Notes: generated by a model from the sequence alone, not told the origin. A stretch of 58,526 bases of DNA from Acetobacteraceae bacterium (GCA_031291725.1 JARLIM010000002.1:1-58526); one strand, 5' to 3'. Positions 7,678 through 17,670 are shown, counted from the first letter of the stretch. A program made the numbers and translations.

Positions 7678-8847
7678 ATGTCTCTCATCCGCCCCGATAT
7701 CGAAGCCTTGGCCGACAGCCAGATCCTGGAAGTCTGGCGCATGCAGTTCGAGGTCGATGGTCCGGTGATCGGCATGTGGGCCGGAGAGCCGGACGTGCCG
7801 ACGCCGGCCTTCATCTGCGATGCCGCCGCCCGCGCGATGGCCGAGGGCCACACTTTTTATGCCCATAATCGCGGCATCGCCCCGGTGCGGGAGGCTTTGC
7901 GCGGCTATTACCGGCGTGTTTGCGGCATCGAATTGCCAGACAGCCGGGTCTCGCTGACCTCGGCGGGCATGAATGCGGTGATGCTGGTGTCGCAGATGCT
8001 GATCCGCCCAGGTGACAACGTGGTGGCGATCACGCCGTCCTGGCCGAATATCTGCCGCGCGATGCAGATCAACCGCGCCGAGATCCGCGAAGTGCCGCTG
8101 ATGCACGGCAATGCGGGCTGGGCGCTGGATCTGGATGCGGTGTTCGAGGCGTGTGACGAACACACGCGGATGATCTACCTCGCCTCTCCCGGCAACCCGA
8201 CCGGCTTTGAGATCGAGCGGGACGACGCCATCGCGCTGCTGGAATTCGCCCGTGCACGCGGCATCGCGATCATGAGCGATGAGGTCTATCACCGCATTGT
8301 CTACGATCGTGCGGTGTCGTTCTCCTTCCTGGAGATCGCGCGTCCGGACGATGCGGTGTTCGTCATTGGCACCTTCTCCAAATCCTGGGCGATGACCGGC
8401 TGGCGTTTGGGCTGGCTGGTCTTTCCGGAAGGCTTGGCGCCGCAATTGGAAAAGCTGATCCAGTTCAACACCTCCGGCGCGCCCGAATTCCTGCAATATG
8501 GTGCCATTGCCGCGTTGAATGATGGCGATGCCTTCACCGCCGAATTCGTCGCGCGCTGTGCGGCGGGACGCGAGATCGTCAATGCCCGGCTCGATGCGAT
8601 GCCGCGCGTGCACAACGTGCCCAATCGCGGCTCGTTCTATGCAATGTTCTCCATCGAGGGCGTTTCGGACACGCTCACGTTCTGCAAACGTGCCGTCCGC
8701 GAGGCCCGCATCGGCATGGCGCCGGGGGAAGCGTTCGGGCGGGGGGCGGAGGGGATGGTGCGGCTGTGCTACGCCAAATCGCCGGACATGCTGACCGAGG
8801 CGATGGATCGGCTGGAGCGTTTCGTCGCCACCTATGACGGCACCTGA
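7678..8847 (+). CDS. PLP-dependent aminotransferase, class I/II
   Basis: The protein has 389 residues with fold type I architecture. SPGNPTGF is the substrate-binding loop, MSDEVYHRIVYD carries the Asp that holds the pyridine nitrogen together with the stacked Tyr, and FSKSWAMTGWRLGW has the Schiff-base Lys and a conserved Arg. It transfers an amino group from an amino acid to a 2-oxoacid; the exact substrate is not readable. I use the ATG at 7678 (MSLIRPDIEALADSQ) because upstream residues in the frame are low-complexity. Its stop overlaps the start of the next gene by 14 bases, and a FAD oxidase follows, so the three form one operon likely involved in amine or amino-acid turnover. Confidence 0.88.
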   Translation: MSLIRPDIEALADSQILEVWRMQFEVDGPVIGMWAGEPDVPTPAFICDAAARAMAEGHTFYAHNRGIAPVREALRGYYRRVCGIELPDSRVSLTSAGMNAVMLVSQMLIRPGDNVVAITPSWPNICRAMQINRAEIREVPLMHGNAGWALDLDAVFEACDEHTRMIYLASPGNPTGFEIERDDAIALLEFARARGIAIMSDEVYHRIVYDRAVSFSFLEIARPDDAVFVIGTFSKSWAMTGWRLGWLVFPEGLAPQLEKLIQFNTSGAPEFLQYGAIAALNDGDAFTAEFVARCAAGREIVNARLDAMPRVHNVPNRGSFYAMFSIEGVSDTLTFCKRAVREARIGMAPGEAFGRGAEGMVRLCYAKSPDMLTEAMDRLERFVATYDGT

Positions 8848-9823
8848 TCGCGCCCGCGCTGCCGCCGTTGTGCTGCTGCTGGCCGGGCTGGCGGCGGTGG
8901 CGGTGTTGGTGGCGCGTGCGGAGATGGACGACATTCTGCGCGCGCTCGCCTCGCTTGGCCTGGGTGGGTTCGTGCTGATCGTTGCTGTGCATCTGGCGGT
9001 GATCGTGCTGATGGGTGTCGCCTGGGGCTGCCTGGGCGGAGTGCCGATGGCGGGATTCGTCCGTGCCCGTCTGTTGCGCGATGCGGCCTCGGAAGTGCTG
9101 CCACTGTCACAGCTTGGCGGTTTCGTGCTGGGCGGTCGTGCATTGGCGCTGTCCGGAGCCAGCGGGGCGAAGGCCTCGGCGTTGACGGTGGTGGACATCA
9201 CCGCCGAATTGGTCGCCCAGGTGCTCTACACCATCATCGGTCTGGCTTTGCTCGCCCATCTGAATCCGCAGACCGACATCGCCATGCCCGCGCGTGCGGC
9301 GGTGGCGGCGATGCTGGTGTTGCTGGGCGGTTTTGTGCTGGTCCAGATGCGCGGGGCGAAGGCGGCTGTGCGGCAGGTGATGCGGTTGGCGCGGATGTTG
9401 GGGCTTGCCGGCGCCGATGGGCCGGATCATGGCGCGGCCTTGGCCCGCGAACTCGGCAGTCTGCACCGCGCGCCCCGCCCGTTGATCGCCTGCACGCTGT
9501 GGCATGTGGCGACGTGGCTGTTGGTGGGGGTGGAAACCTGGCTGCTGTGTCGCCTGCTTGGCGTGCCGGTGGGGCTGGGGGCGGCGATGGTGATCGACAG
9601 CCTGATCTCCGGCCTGCGTTCGGTGGCCTTCATGGTGCCGCAGGCATTGGGCGTGCAGGAGGGCGGCTATATCATGCTCGGCGGGCTGTTCGGCCTGTCG
9701 GCGGAGGCGGCGCTGGCGCTGTCGCTGGTGCGCCGGGCGCGCGATCTGGTGATCGGATTGCCGATTCTGCTGGTGTGGCAGATCGTGGAGGGACGGCGCA
9801 GCCTCAAGCGGGGGAAGACATGA
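8834..9823 (+). CDS. HpnL-like membrane protein (lysylphosphatidylglycerol synthase TM-region / UPF0104 family)
   Basis: This 329-residue protein has about 8 hydrophobic helices and no soluble catalytic domain. The segments EVLPLSQLGGFVLGGRALAL and DITAELVAQVLYTIIGLALL, and the C-terminal PQALGVQEGGYIMLGGLFGL, are typical of the flippase-like family that includes HpnL and the N-terminal half of MprF. HpnL is linked to hopanoid modification, but no other hopanoid gene is nearby, so I do not assign that name. It overlaps the aminotransferase start-to-stop and shares an ATGA junction with the FAD oxidase. It may move a lipid or lipid-linked amine across the inner membrane. Confidence 0.75.
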   Translation: MTAPDRARAAAVVLLLAGLAAVAVLVARAEMDDILRALASLGLGGFVLIVAVHLAVIVLMGVAWGCLGGVPMAGFVRARLLRDAASEVLPLSQLGGFVLGGRALALSGASGAKASALTVVDITAELVAQVLYTIIGLALLAHLNPQTDIAMPARAAVAAMLVLLGGFVLVQMRGAKAAVRQVMRLARMLGLAGADGPDHGAALARELGSLHRAPRPLIACTLWHVATWLLVGVETWLLCRLLGVPVGLGAAMVIDSLISGLRSVAFMVPQALGVQEGGYIMLGGLFGLSAEAALALSLVRRARDLVIGLPILLVWQIVEGRRSLKRGKT

Positions 9824-11139
9824 GCGGTTCGATCTTCAGCCAGGATTACCGCGAGCAGCCTTATTGGTGGGACGCTGCCGAACCCGCCCCGACGCCCACC
9901 GACCTGCCCGCCCGCACGGCGGTGGCCATCGTCGGTGGAGGCTATACCGGGCTGAATGCGGCGATCACGCTGCGCCGGTTGGGGCATGAGGTGATCGTGC
10001 TCGATGCCGAGCGCATCGGCTGGGGGGCATCCTCGCGCAGTGGTGGCATGGTCTCGGGTGGATTGCGCACCAAGGTGGATCATCTGCCCGCCCTGTTCGG
10101 TGCCGAGCGCGCGGCGGCGATGGTGGCGAGTTTTGTGCAGGCTTTTCCCTATCTGGAGCAGGCCATCGCCGGCGAAGGCATCGATTGCGATTACGTGCGC
10201 TGCGGCCGGTTCATCGCCGCCTGGACGCCGCAGCATTATGCGTCTCTTGACGCTTCAGCCAGGCAGCTGGCCGCCCGAACCGGGATGCCGGTGCGGATGG
10301 TGACACGCGCCGCACAACGCAGCGCGCTTGGCACTGATGTCTATCATGGCGGCATGATCGCCGACGCCACCGGCAGCCTGCAACCGGCCAAACTCGCGCG
10401 CGGCTTCGCCCGTGTGGCGCAGGCGGCTGGGGCGGGGCTGGTGGATCGGGCGCGGGTGACGTCGATCCGGCGTGACGGCGCGGGCTTTCGCCTGTCCACC
10501 TCTCGCGGCGAATTGCGGGCCGATGCGGTGCTGGTGGCCACCAACGGCTATTCCCGCCTGCCGGACGGCACCAAGGCGCTGCCATATCTGGCGCATCGCA
10601 TGGTGCCGGTCGCTTCGCACATCATCGCCACCGAGGAACTGCCCGATGGTCTGATGGACAAGCTGCTTCCCGGTCGTCGGATGGTGGGCGAGACCAAGCG
10701 GGTGATGAACTACTATCGCCCGTCGCCCGATGGAAAACGCATCGTCTGGGGCGGTCGGGCGAGTTTCTTCAGCGGCTCATCGCGCGATGCCGCCATCACA
10801 CTGCATGGCCGCATGCTGCGGGTGTTTCCGGAATTGGCCGGGGTGAAGGTGAGCCATTCCTGGCAGGGCAATGTCTCGTTCAGCTTCGACGGTCTGCCGC
10901 ATATCGGCGTGCATGACGGCGTGCATTACGCCGGCGGCTGCCAGGGCAACGGCGTGGCGATGATGTCCTGGCTGGGCCACAATGCCGCACTGAAATTGGC
11001 CGGTGTGGCCGATGAACGCTTTGCCTTCGATCTGGAGCACTTTCCCACCCGCCCGCTCTACAACGGCAATCCGGCGTGGGTGCTGCCTTGGATTGGGAAT
11101 TATTACCGGCTGCGGGATTGGATGGAGCGGCCGGGTTAG
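9820..11139 (+). CDS. FAD-dependent amine/amino-acid oxidase (DadA/OrdL/PuuB-like)
   Basis: The protein has 439 residues. AVAIVGGGYTGLNAAITLRR is the N-terminal dinucleotide-binding GxGxxG motif, followed by VLDAERIGWGASSRSGGMVS, the typical DAO-family loop containing GASSRSGG. The C-terminal GLPHIGVHDGVHYAGGCQGN followed by GVAMM is the second FAD contact. The closest functional relatives by pattern are gamma-glutamylputrescine oxidase and other OrdL-like enzymes, which oxidise amines to aldehydes with release of ammonia or an amine. It starts at the ATGA overlap with the preceding gene and converges on mprF, overlapping that gene's stop by 4 bases. Confidence 0.85.
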   Translation: MSGSIFSQDYREQPYWWDAAEPAPTPTDLPARTAVAIVGGGYTGLNAAITLRRLGHEVIVLDAERIGWGASSRSGGMVSGGLRTKVDHLPALFGAERAAAMVASFVQAFPYLEQAIAGEGIDCDYVRCGRFIAAWTPQHYASLDASARQLAARTGMPVRMVTRAAQRSALGTDVYHGGMIADATGSLQPAKLARGFARVAQAAGAGLVDRARVTSIRRDGAGFRLSTSRGELRADAVLVATNGYSRLPDGTKALPYLAHRMVPVASHIIATEELPDGLMDKLLPGRRMVGETKRVMNYYRPSPDGKRIVWGGRASFFSGSSRDAAITLHGRMLRVFPELAGVKVSHSWQGNVSFSFDGLPHIGVHDGVHYAGGCQGNGVAMMSWLGHNAALKLAGVADERFAFDLEHFPTRPLYNGNPAWVLPWIGNYYRLRDWMERPG

Positions 11140-13157
11140 CGATCCTCCGGCGGTTCCATCAAACGCGGCAATACCGGCAGCAGACCTTTCAGATCGCGCT
11201 CCACCTTGCAGACCAGAAAGCGCATGCCGTGCGTGTGGGCATCCAGCGACGCTTCCGAAGGCAGGCCATCCGGGCCGAGTGGCAGGGCGGTCAGGCCAAG
11301 ATTGGCGTAGATTTTCAGCAGTCGGAATCCAGCCCCCCACACGGCGGGGGTAAGCCCCTCTTCCTCGGCCAGATCGCGCAGGCTCCAGATCGCCGAGGAT
11401 TGGTCCGACAGCGCGCCCACCGGGTCGCCCAGGGCGAGCAGCACGCCGCCGACATGGCGATAGGCAATCGCCGCCCGTTCCGCCTCACCCCACACCACGC
11501 CATCCGCCTGCACCGGCGGCAATGCGCCGAGGGCTGCATAGCGTTCGCGGGTTTCGCGGGTCCATGGCGAGGTCGTCACATGGCCGGGACGCAGCAGACG
11601 GCCGATTGCCACTAATCCGATCACCACCGTCAGCGCCACCGAGGTGCGCAGCGAATTCGGCACGTCGTGCGACAGCACCACCTGCCACCAACTGTCATTC
11701 TCCAGCCAGCGCACATGCGGCTCGAACATCGCCAGCGCCACCACGCACACGGCGATGCCGACCAGGGCGATGGCGGTGGTGGCGTCCATCTGGCCGTTGA
11801 ACAGGCGGGCGGGGCGATAAAAGGCGCTGCGGAAGGGCGCGATCAGCAGGGCGGTGACAACCAGCACGCCGGGAATCCAGAAGCGCTCCCCCTGCGAGAT
11901 GGTGAACATCGCCGCCGCCAGCAGCAGCACGATCGTCATCCCCCAGGCAAGCTGCACGCGCTGCGCCAGCTTGAAGGCCATCACGATCAGCGCGGCACCG
12001 ATCAGCGAGGGGATGAACTGGCCTGCGGTTTCCGCCACTTCGGCGAAATCGGGGTCAATCCAGGAGAAATCCGGATGCGGTTCCAGCACGCCCAAAATCA
12101 GCAACACGCCGCCGCAGATGGCAACCGCCGAGACGGCTGCGGCGACGGCGAAATCGGGTTCGGACAAGGTGGCATCGGCCGAGCCACCCAACAGCCGCGC
12201 CACGCGACCGGCCATGGAGCGCCCCCGCAGCAGGATCTCATTGCCGGTGAACAGCCCGCCCGCCAGAAACAGCGGGATGATGTAGTAATACAGCCGGAAC
12301 ACCACCACAGCGCCCAGAATCTGCGGCGGTTCCAGATAGGGCGACAGGCCGAGCAGCATCGCGGTGTCGAACACCCCCAGCCCGCCCGGCACATTGGCGG
12401 CGAGGCCTGCGGTGTAGGAGGCAAGATAGACGCCGAGGAATTTCAGATAGGTCAGACCCGGCGCGGCAGGCAGCAGCGCATGCATGATCGCCGCCGTGAT
12501 CGCCACATCCACCGTCGCCAGCACCACCTGCACCAACGCCATCCGCCATTGCGGCAGTTCGATGTCGTGACCCATGAAGCGGAACGTGCCGAGGAATTTG
12601 GCAATCAGCACATAGGCGATCACAGCACCCCAGAGCAGCGCACCGATGGCATATAGCAGCCAGATCGACACCGAATTGCCAAAGAACGGCACCGCTTCCG
12701 GCTCGGTGAACAGCACCACCCCGCCCAGCACACCGGCCCCCAGCGTGAAGGTGAGGCTACAGAACGCCACCACCTTGCCGATTTGCAGCGGCGTCAGCCC
12801 CCAATGCGCATAGAGACGATACCGCACCGCCGCCCCGGACACCGCGGCAAAGCCCAGATTATGCGACAGCGCATAGGCGCAGAACGAGGCGAAGGCGACG
12901 CGGGCATAGCTGACCACGTTGCCGGCATAGATCGTCCCCAGCCGGTCATAGAAGGTCAGCACGCCATAGGAGAGCACCGCAAACGCCGCCGAGATGCCCA
13001 GCGAGCGATAGGGAATGGCATCCATCGCCTGCTTGATATCGGTCAGGCGAAGGTGGCGGAATTCCTTCTGCACCACAAAGATCGCGCCACAGAACAACGC
13101 CGCCCCCAACAAGGCGGGCAACATGCGCACGAGTTTGCGGCCGAGGGACATTTTCAC
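11136..13157 (-). CDS. mprF: MprF-type lipid flippase with shortened synthase (DUF2156) domain
   Basis: This 673-residue inner-membrane protein has about 14 helices. Residues 1-330 are the flippase module (RVAFASFCAYALSHNLGFAA, then SGAAVRYRLYAHWGL and NVPGGLGVFDTAML). More helices follow to about 520. The DUF2156 aminoacyl-transfer domain starts near residue 535 (VGGVLLALGDPVGALSDQSS, then LLKIYANLGLTALPLG), but the protein ends about 140 residues later. Full-length MprF/LpiA proteins run to roughly 850 residues, so the C-terminal GNAT half is missing. It starts 1 base after lysS (GTG at 13157, or ATG at 13151), giving a lysS-mprF operon that supplies Lys-tRNA. Whether it still lysylates phosphatidylglycerol is doubtful. 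Confidence 0.85.
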   Translation of the reverse strand: MKMSLGRKLVRMLPALLGAALFCGAIFVVQKEFRHLRLTDIKQAMDAIPYRSLGISAAFAVLSYGVLTFYDRLGTIYAGNVVSYARVAFASFCAYALSHNLGFAAVSGAAVRYRLYAHWGLTPLQIGKVVAFCSLTFTLGAGVLGGVVLFTEPEAVPFFGNSVSIWLLYAIGALLWGAVIAYVLIAKFLGTFRFMGHDIELPQWRMALVQVVLATVDVAITAAIMHALLPAAPGLTYLKFLGVYLASYTAGLAANVPGGLGVFDTAMLLGLSPYLEPPQILGAVVVFRLYYYIIPLFLAGGLFTGNEILLRGRSMAGRVARLLGGSADATLSEPDFAVAAAVSAVAICGGVLLILGVLEPHPDFSWIDPDFAEVAETAGQFIPSLIGAALIVMAFKLAQRVQLAWGMTIVLLLAAAMFTISQGERFWIPGVLVVTALLIAPFRSAFYRPARLFNGQMDATTAIALVGIAVCVVALAMFEPHVRWLENDSWWQVVLSHDVPNSLRTSVALTVVIGLVAIGRLLRPGHVTTSPWTRETRERYAALGALPPVQADGVVWGEAERAAIAYRHVGGVLLALGDPVGALSDQSSAIWSLRDLAEEEGLTPAVWGAGFRLLKIYANLGLTALPLGPDGLPSEASLDAHTHGMRFLVCKVERDLKGLLPVLPRLMEPPEDR

Positions 13158-13158
13158 G

Positions 13159-14718
13159 TCAGACCGGCTGCGTTGTGCGGGTCAGGGCGGCATCGATCAG
13201 GCCGATGGTTTCCACCACGCCATAGAGCGCGATGAACTGCCCGAAGCGCGGCCCTTCGCTTTGGCCGAGCAGCACCTGATACAGACAGCCGAACCAGGCG
13301 CGCAGCTCCGCGAAGGGGTGGCGCTTGCCGATGTCGTAGAGAATGTTCTGCAAATCCTCGGCCGGGGCGTCATGCGGCATGGCACGCAGGCAGGCGGCGA
13401 GGTCTTCCAGCGCGGCGCGCTCGGTGGCGTCCGGCTCGCGGAAGCTTTTCGTCGGGCGCACGAAATCGGCGTAATAGGCTACCGCCCCCGTGACCAGCTT
13501 GGCCAGGAAGGGTTGATTTTCCGGCGTGGCGCCGGGGCTGTAGCGACGGATGAAGCCCCAGAGAATCTCGGGGTTCTCCGCATTGACCACGCTGGTCAGG
13601 TTCAGCAGCATCGCAAAGGACAGCGGCGAGGCGGAGGTGGCGGGGATGTCGCCCGCATGGATGTGCCAGGACGGATTTGTCTTGCGCACCTCATCATCCT
13701 GATCGCGCGATTTGGTGGCGTGGGTGACGTATTCATCCACCGCCTTCGGGATCACGTCGAAGAACAGCCGCTTGGCGCGTTGCGGCTGGTTGAACATGAA
13801 CAGACCGAGGCTTTCGGGCGGCGCATAGCGCAGCCACTCATCCACGCCCAGGCCGTTGCCCTTGGATTTGCTGATCTTCTGGCCTTTGTCGTCCAGGAAC
13901 AGCTCATAGGTGAAATTCACCGGCGGCGGGCAGCCGAGCAGGCGGCAGATCTGGCTGGACAGTTTCACGCTGTCGATCAGGTCCTTGCCCGACATCTCGT
14001 AATCCACGCCAAGTGCCGCCCAGCGCATCGCCCAGTCGGCTTTCCACTGCAATTTCGCGTGGCCACCGGTGACGAGGGTTTCATAGCGCGTGCCGTCCGC
14101 CGGGTCTTGCCAACGGATGGTGCCCGCATCGGCATCGGTCTCGTCGATACGGACCTGCATCACATGGCCGGTCTTGGGATGCACCGGCAGGAACGGCGAA
14201 TAGGTCGCCGCGCGTTCGGCCCCAAGTGTGGGCAGGATCACCGCGACGACTTCGGCATGCTGTGCCAGGATGCGGCGCAGCATCGGGTCGAAATGGCCCG
14301 CGCGGTAATATTCGGTGGAGGAGGCGAATTCGTAGGTAAAGCCGAAGCTGTCCAGGAAGCGGCGCAACTCGGCGTTGTTGTGCGCGCCGAAGCTGTCATG
14401 GGTGCCGAACGGATCGGGCACGGCGGTCAGCGGCATGCCGATATATTTCGCCAGCATCTCCTGCTGCGGCACGTTGGTGGGCACTTTGCGCAGACCGTCC
14501 ATATCGTCGCTGAAGGCGAGCAGGCGGGATGGCTGTCCGGTGAGCACGCCGAAAGCGTGCCGCACCCAGGAGGTGCGCGCCACTTCCATGAACGTGCCGA
14601 TATGCGGCAGGCCAGAAGGGCCATATCCGGTCTCGAACAAAGCCTCGGTCTTGCCCGAGGCGGCAAGACGGTCGGCGACTTTGCGGGCTTCTTCAAACGG
14701 CCAGGATTTGGGGGTCAC
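13159..14718 (-). CDS. lysS: Lysyl-tRNA synthetase, class I
   Basis: This is about 519 residues of a class I (archaeal/alphaproteobacterial type) LysRS, charging tRNA-Lys with lysine. The ATP-binding HIGH-like motif is [11 protein letters not shown], and the second signature is [10 protein letters not shown] (KMSKS). [12 protein letters not shown] and [16 protein letters not shown] are family hallmarks. I take the GTG at 14718 ([16 protein letters not shown]), since the upstream ATG at 14799 would add 27 residues that do not fit the family. The downstream gene is mprF, 1 base away, whose family uses Lys-tRNA. Confidence 0.95.
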   Translation of the reverse strand: MTPKSWPFEEARKVADRLAASGKTEALFETGYGPSGLPHIGTFMEVARTSWVRHAFGVLTGQPSRLLAFSDDMDGLRKVPTNVPQQEMLAKYIGMPLTAVPDPFGTHDSFGAHNNAELRRFLDSFGFTYEFASSTEYYRAGHFDPMLRRILAQHAEVVAVILPTLGAERAATYSPFLPVHPKTGHVMQVRIDETDADAGTIRWQDPADGTRYETLVTGGHAKLQWKADWAMRWAALGVDYEMSGKDLIDSVKLSSQICRLLGCPPPVNFTYELFLDDKGQKISKSKGNGLGVDEWLRYAPPESLGLFMFNQPQRAKRLFFDVIPKAVDEYVTHATKSRDQDDEVRKTNPSWHIHAGDIPATSASPLSFAMLLNLTSVVNAENPEILWGFIRRYSPGATPENQPFLAKLVTGAVAYYADFVRPTKSFREPDATERAALEDLAACLRAMPHDAPAEDLQNILYDIGKRHPFAELRAWFGCLYQVLLGQSEGPRFGQFIALYGVVETIGLIDAALTRTTQPV

Positions 14719-14850
14719 GATGCATCCAACGGAGTTATGCCGAAGATTTAAGTGTTGCGGAGTGTTTCGGCCATCCCTCGAAGCTAGAAATGCACGCAAC
14801 GCAGGTCAATCGCCGCGCGAATCCGGGCGGGATCGCGCAAAAGGAATGCC

Positions 14851-17670
14851 ATGACCGTTTTGCCCTCCCTCATGCTGCCCCATGCCCCTGCCATTGTCGC
14901 CATGGTCGGCCGCGCGCAGTTGCTGACTGTCGATGGCGAATTGCAGGACATGAAGGTCACCGAGGCGGCGAAAATTCTGCGCGCCGGGCCGTTGCCGCTG
15001 CTGGTGCATGCGCCTTCGACGCTCAAGCGCCTCGGCATTCGCGCCATGCCGTGCCTGGATTTGCTGGAACTTTTCGCCTTTGCCAAGCCCGCGCAATCGG
15101 TGGCCCCGACGCCGCTGGGGCTTGCCTTGGCGCTGGATATCAAACCGCCGCCGCGCGACGCGATGGCCGGCATTCTGCCCGATATTGCGGCTGCATTGCT
15201 GTCGCACATCTTCGCCGGACGCGATCTGAGCGGCCAGAAGGACGCCGCCGCCATTGCCGCGCGCATGGGGCTGGCTGGTTGGCCCTGGGCGAAATTCGTG
15301 CTCGCCGCCCTCGGCAAGCCCGACGATCCGGGCAATGCCGATGCGATGCGGGTGTGGAAATCGCTGCCCGAATGGGAAGACGAAGCCCCTCCGCCGCCGC
15401 CTTCCGCCCATCCGGTGCCCGCCGCCGAGGCCCGCCATCGGCTGTCGCAGATGTTGGGCAAGGGCTCCGAACAGCGTCCCGGTCAGGCCGATTACGCCGC
15501 CGCCGCCGCCGCCGCCTTCGCCCCGCGTGAGGCGATGGGACAGCCCAATCTGGTCCTCGCCGAGGCGGGCACCGGCACCGGCAAAACCCTGGGCTATATC
15601 GCCCCGGCCTCGCTCTGGGCCGAGCGCAATCAGGGCTCGGTGTGGATCGCCACCTTCACCCGGCATCTGCAACGCCAGATCGACAGCGAATTGGCCCGTC
15701 TCTACCCCAACCCCGCCGAACGCCGCCGCCGTGTGGTGGTGCGCAAGGGGCGGGAGAATTATCTGTGCCTGCTCAATCTGGAAGACGCAATGGGGGCGGC
15801 GATGTCCGGGTTGATGCCGCAATCGATCATCCCGCTGGGGCTGGTGGCGCGCTGGGCGTTGACGACAAGCGATGGCGACATCCAGGGCGGCGATCTGCCG
15901 GGCTGGTTCGGCGAACTCTTCGGCCCCGGCACGTTGGGCGGTCTGGCGGATCGGCGCGGCGAGTGCATCCACGCCGCCTGTGCGCATTGGCGCAAATGCT
16001 ATGTCGAACACACCATCCGCCGGGCGCGCTCGGCCGATCTGGTGGTGGCCAACCATGCGCTGGTCATGGCGCAGGCGGCCTGGGGCGGGATTGACGATAA
16101 TTCGGTGCCCACACGCTATGTGTTCGACGAGGGCCACCATATTTTCGATGCCGCCGACAGCGCGTTTGCCTCTGAACTCTCCGGCATCGAGACCGCCGAA
16201 TTGCGGCGTTGGCTGTTGGGGGCGGAGGGCGGCCGCTCGCGCGCACGCGGTCTGCGCCGTCGCCTGGAAGAACTCGTCGCCATCCGCTCAGAGTTGCATG
16301 CCCCGCTCGAAGCCGCCCTGCAGGCCGCCCGCGCACTGCCCGCACCGGGATGGCTCGCGCGTCTGACCGGGCAGGAGGAGGGGTTTCTAGACCCCGGCCA
16401 TGTCGAAAACCCCACCGAAATCCTGCTCGCGGCGATGCGCGATCAGGTCTTGGCGCGACAGATTCAGGATGGGCCACAGGTCTTCGGGCCGAGCGAATGC
16501 GATCTGCATCCGGCGATCGAGGCGTTGCCACTCGCCGCGCTGAATCTCGCCCGCGCCCTCGCCCGCATCGCCGCCCCGCTGAAGGCGCTGCATGACCGGC
16601 TGGCCGCCTGGATCGACGACGAGGCTGAAGATCTCGACACCGCCATGCGCAACCGCATCGAGGCCGCCGGGCGCACGCTGAAACGCCGGGCGCTCGATCC
16701 GCTCAACGCCTGGGGCGGCATGCTGAAACAGGCCGCCGAATTCGCACCCTCGCCCGGCACAGTGCCGCAATATGTGATGTTCCTGCGGCTGGATCGGCGG
16801 GAAGGCGGGGATCGGGATGTGGGGCTGCATCGCCATTGGCTGGACCCCACGATCCCCTTCGCCTCCGTGCTCGCCCAGCCCGCGCATGGCATGCTGATCA
16901 CCTCGGCCACATTGCGTGACAGTGGCGAGAGCGATCCCGAACTCGCCTGGGAAGACGCCGAAGCCCGTGTGGGGGCACCGCATCTGGCCAGCCCGCCGGT
17001 CCGCATCGCGGTGGTGAGCCCGTTCGACTACGCCGCCCAAACCCGCGCTTTCGTGATTTCGGACGTCAACACCCGCGAGATTTCGAGCTTGGCTGCGGCC
17101 TATCGCGCGCTGTTCCTGGCATCTGGCGGCGGTGGGTTGGGGCTGTTCACCGCCATCTCCCGCCTGCGCGCGGTGCACGCCCGCATCGCGCCGGAATTGG
17201 AGGCGGCGGGGATTGCGCTGTTCTCCCAGCATGTGGACGCGATGGACAACGCAACCCTCGTGGATGTGTTTCGCACCGAAACCGATTCCTGCCTGCTGGG
17301 CACGGATGCGATGCGCGACGGGGTGGATGTGCCGGGGCGGGCGTTGCGGTTGGTGGTCTTCGAGCGCGTGCCGTGGCCGAGGCCGGATATTCTGCACCGC
17401 GAGCGTCGGCTGCATCTGTCGGGCGGCGAATTGTCGCTCTATGACGACCGCATCGTGCGCTTCCGGCTGCGTCAGGCCTTCGGGCGATTGATCCGGGCGG
17501 CGACGGATCGCGGCGTGTTCGTGCTGCTGGACCGGCAAACACCCTCGCGGCTGCTGTCGGCGTTTCCGCAGGGCGTGCGGGTGCAGCGTGTGGGACTGGC
17601 CAATGCGGCGCGGGAAATCGCCGACTTCTTGGGGGAGACGCCGCGTGACGGAGACGGTTTCACAGGCTGA
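14851..17670 (+). CDS. dinG: DinG/YoaA-type ATP-dependent DNA helicase
   Basis: This is a 939-residue superfamily 2 (XPD-like) helicase. The Walker A motif AEAGTGTGKTLGY lies near residue 243. Iron-sulfur ligands are likely ENYLC near 307 and the cluster ECIHAACAHWRKC near 371-383. FDEGHHIFDAADSAF is the DEAH-box equivalent (DEGH), and the C-terminal QAFGRLIRAATDRGVFVLLD is motif VI. Such enzymes unwind forked DNA, R-loops and G-quadruplexes during repair. Residues 1-200 look like a decayed DnaQ-type exonuclease domain (LLVHAPSTLKRLGI, then CLDLLELFAFAKP) without obvious acidic catalytic residues. AAGGAA precedes the ATG. The gene overlaps chrA by 26 bases. Confidence 0.88.
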   Translation: MTVLPSLMLPHAPAIVAMVGRAQLLTVDGELQDMKVTEAAKILRAGPLPLLVHAPSTLKRLGIRAMPCLDLLELFAFAKPAQSVAPTPLGLALALDIKPPPRDAMAGILPDIAAALLSHIFAGRDLSGQKDAAAIAARMGLAGWPWAKFVLAALGKPDDPGNADAMRVWKSLPEWEDEAPPPPPSAHPVPAAEARHRLSQMLGKGSEQRPGQADYAAAAAAAFAPREAMGQPNLVLAEAGTGTGKTLGYIAPASLWAERNQGSVWIATFTRHLQRQIDSELARLYPNPAERRRRVVVRKGRENYLCLLNLEDAMGAAMSGLMPQSIIPLGLVARWALTTSDGDIQGGDLPGWFGELFGPGTLGGLADRRGECIHAACAHWRKCYVEHTIRRARSADLVVANHALVMAQAAWGGIDDNSVPTRYVFDEGHHIFDAADSAFASELSGIETAELRRWLLGAEGGRSRARGLRRRLEELVAIRSELHAPLEAALQAARALPAPGWLARLTGQEEGFLDPGHVENPTEILLAAMRDQVLARQIQDGPQVFGPSECDLHPAIEALPLAALNLARALARIAAPLKALHDRLAAWIDDEAEDLDTAMRNRIEAAGRTLKRRALDPLNAWGGMLKQAAEFAPSPGTVPQYVMFLRLDRREGGDRDVGLHRHWLDPTIPFASVLAQPAHGMLITSATLRDSGESDPELAWEDAEARVGAPHLASPPVRIAVVSPFDYAAQTRAFVISDVNTREISSLAAAYRALFLASGGGGLGLFTAISRLRAVHARIAPELEAAGIALFSQHVDAMDNATLVDVFRTETDSCLLGTDAMRDGVDVPGRALRLVVFERVPWPRPDILHRERRLHLSGGELSLYDDRIVRFRLRQAFGRLIRAATDRGVFVLLDRQTPSRLLSAFPQGVRVQRVGLANAAREIADFLGETPRDGDGFTG

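Noticed and set aside
13015..14751. Plus-strand open frame opposite lysS
   Set aside because: lysS has complete class I signatures on the other strand. The plus-strand frame is a high-GC shadow.
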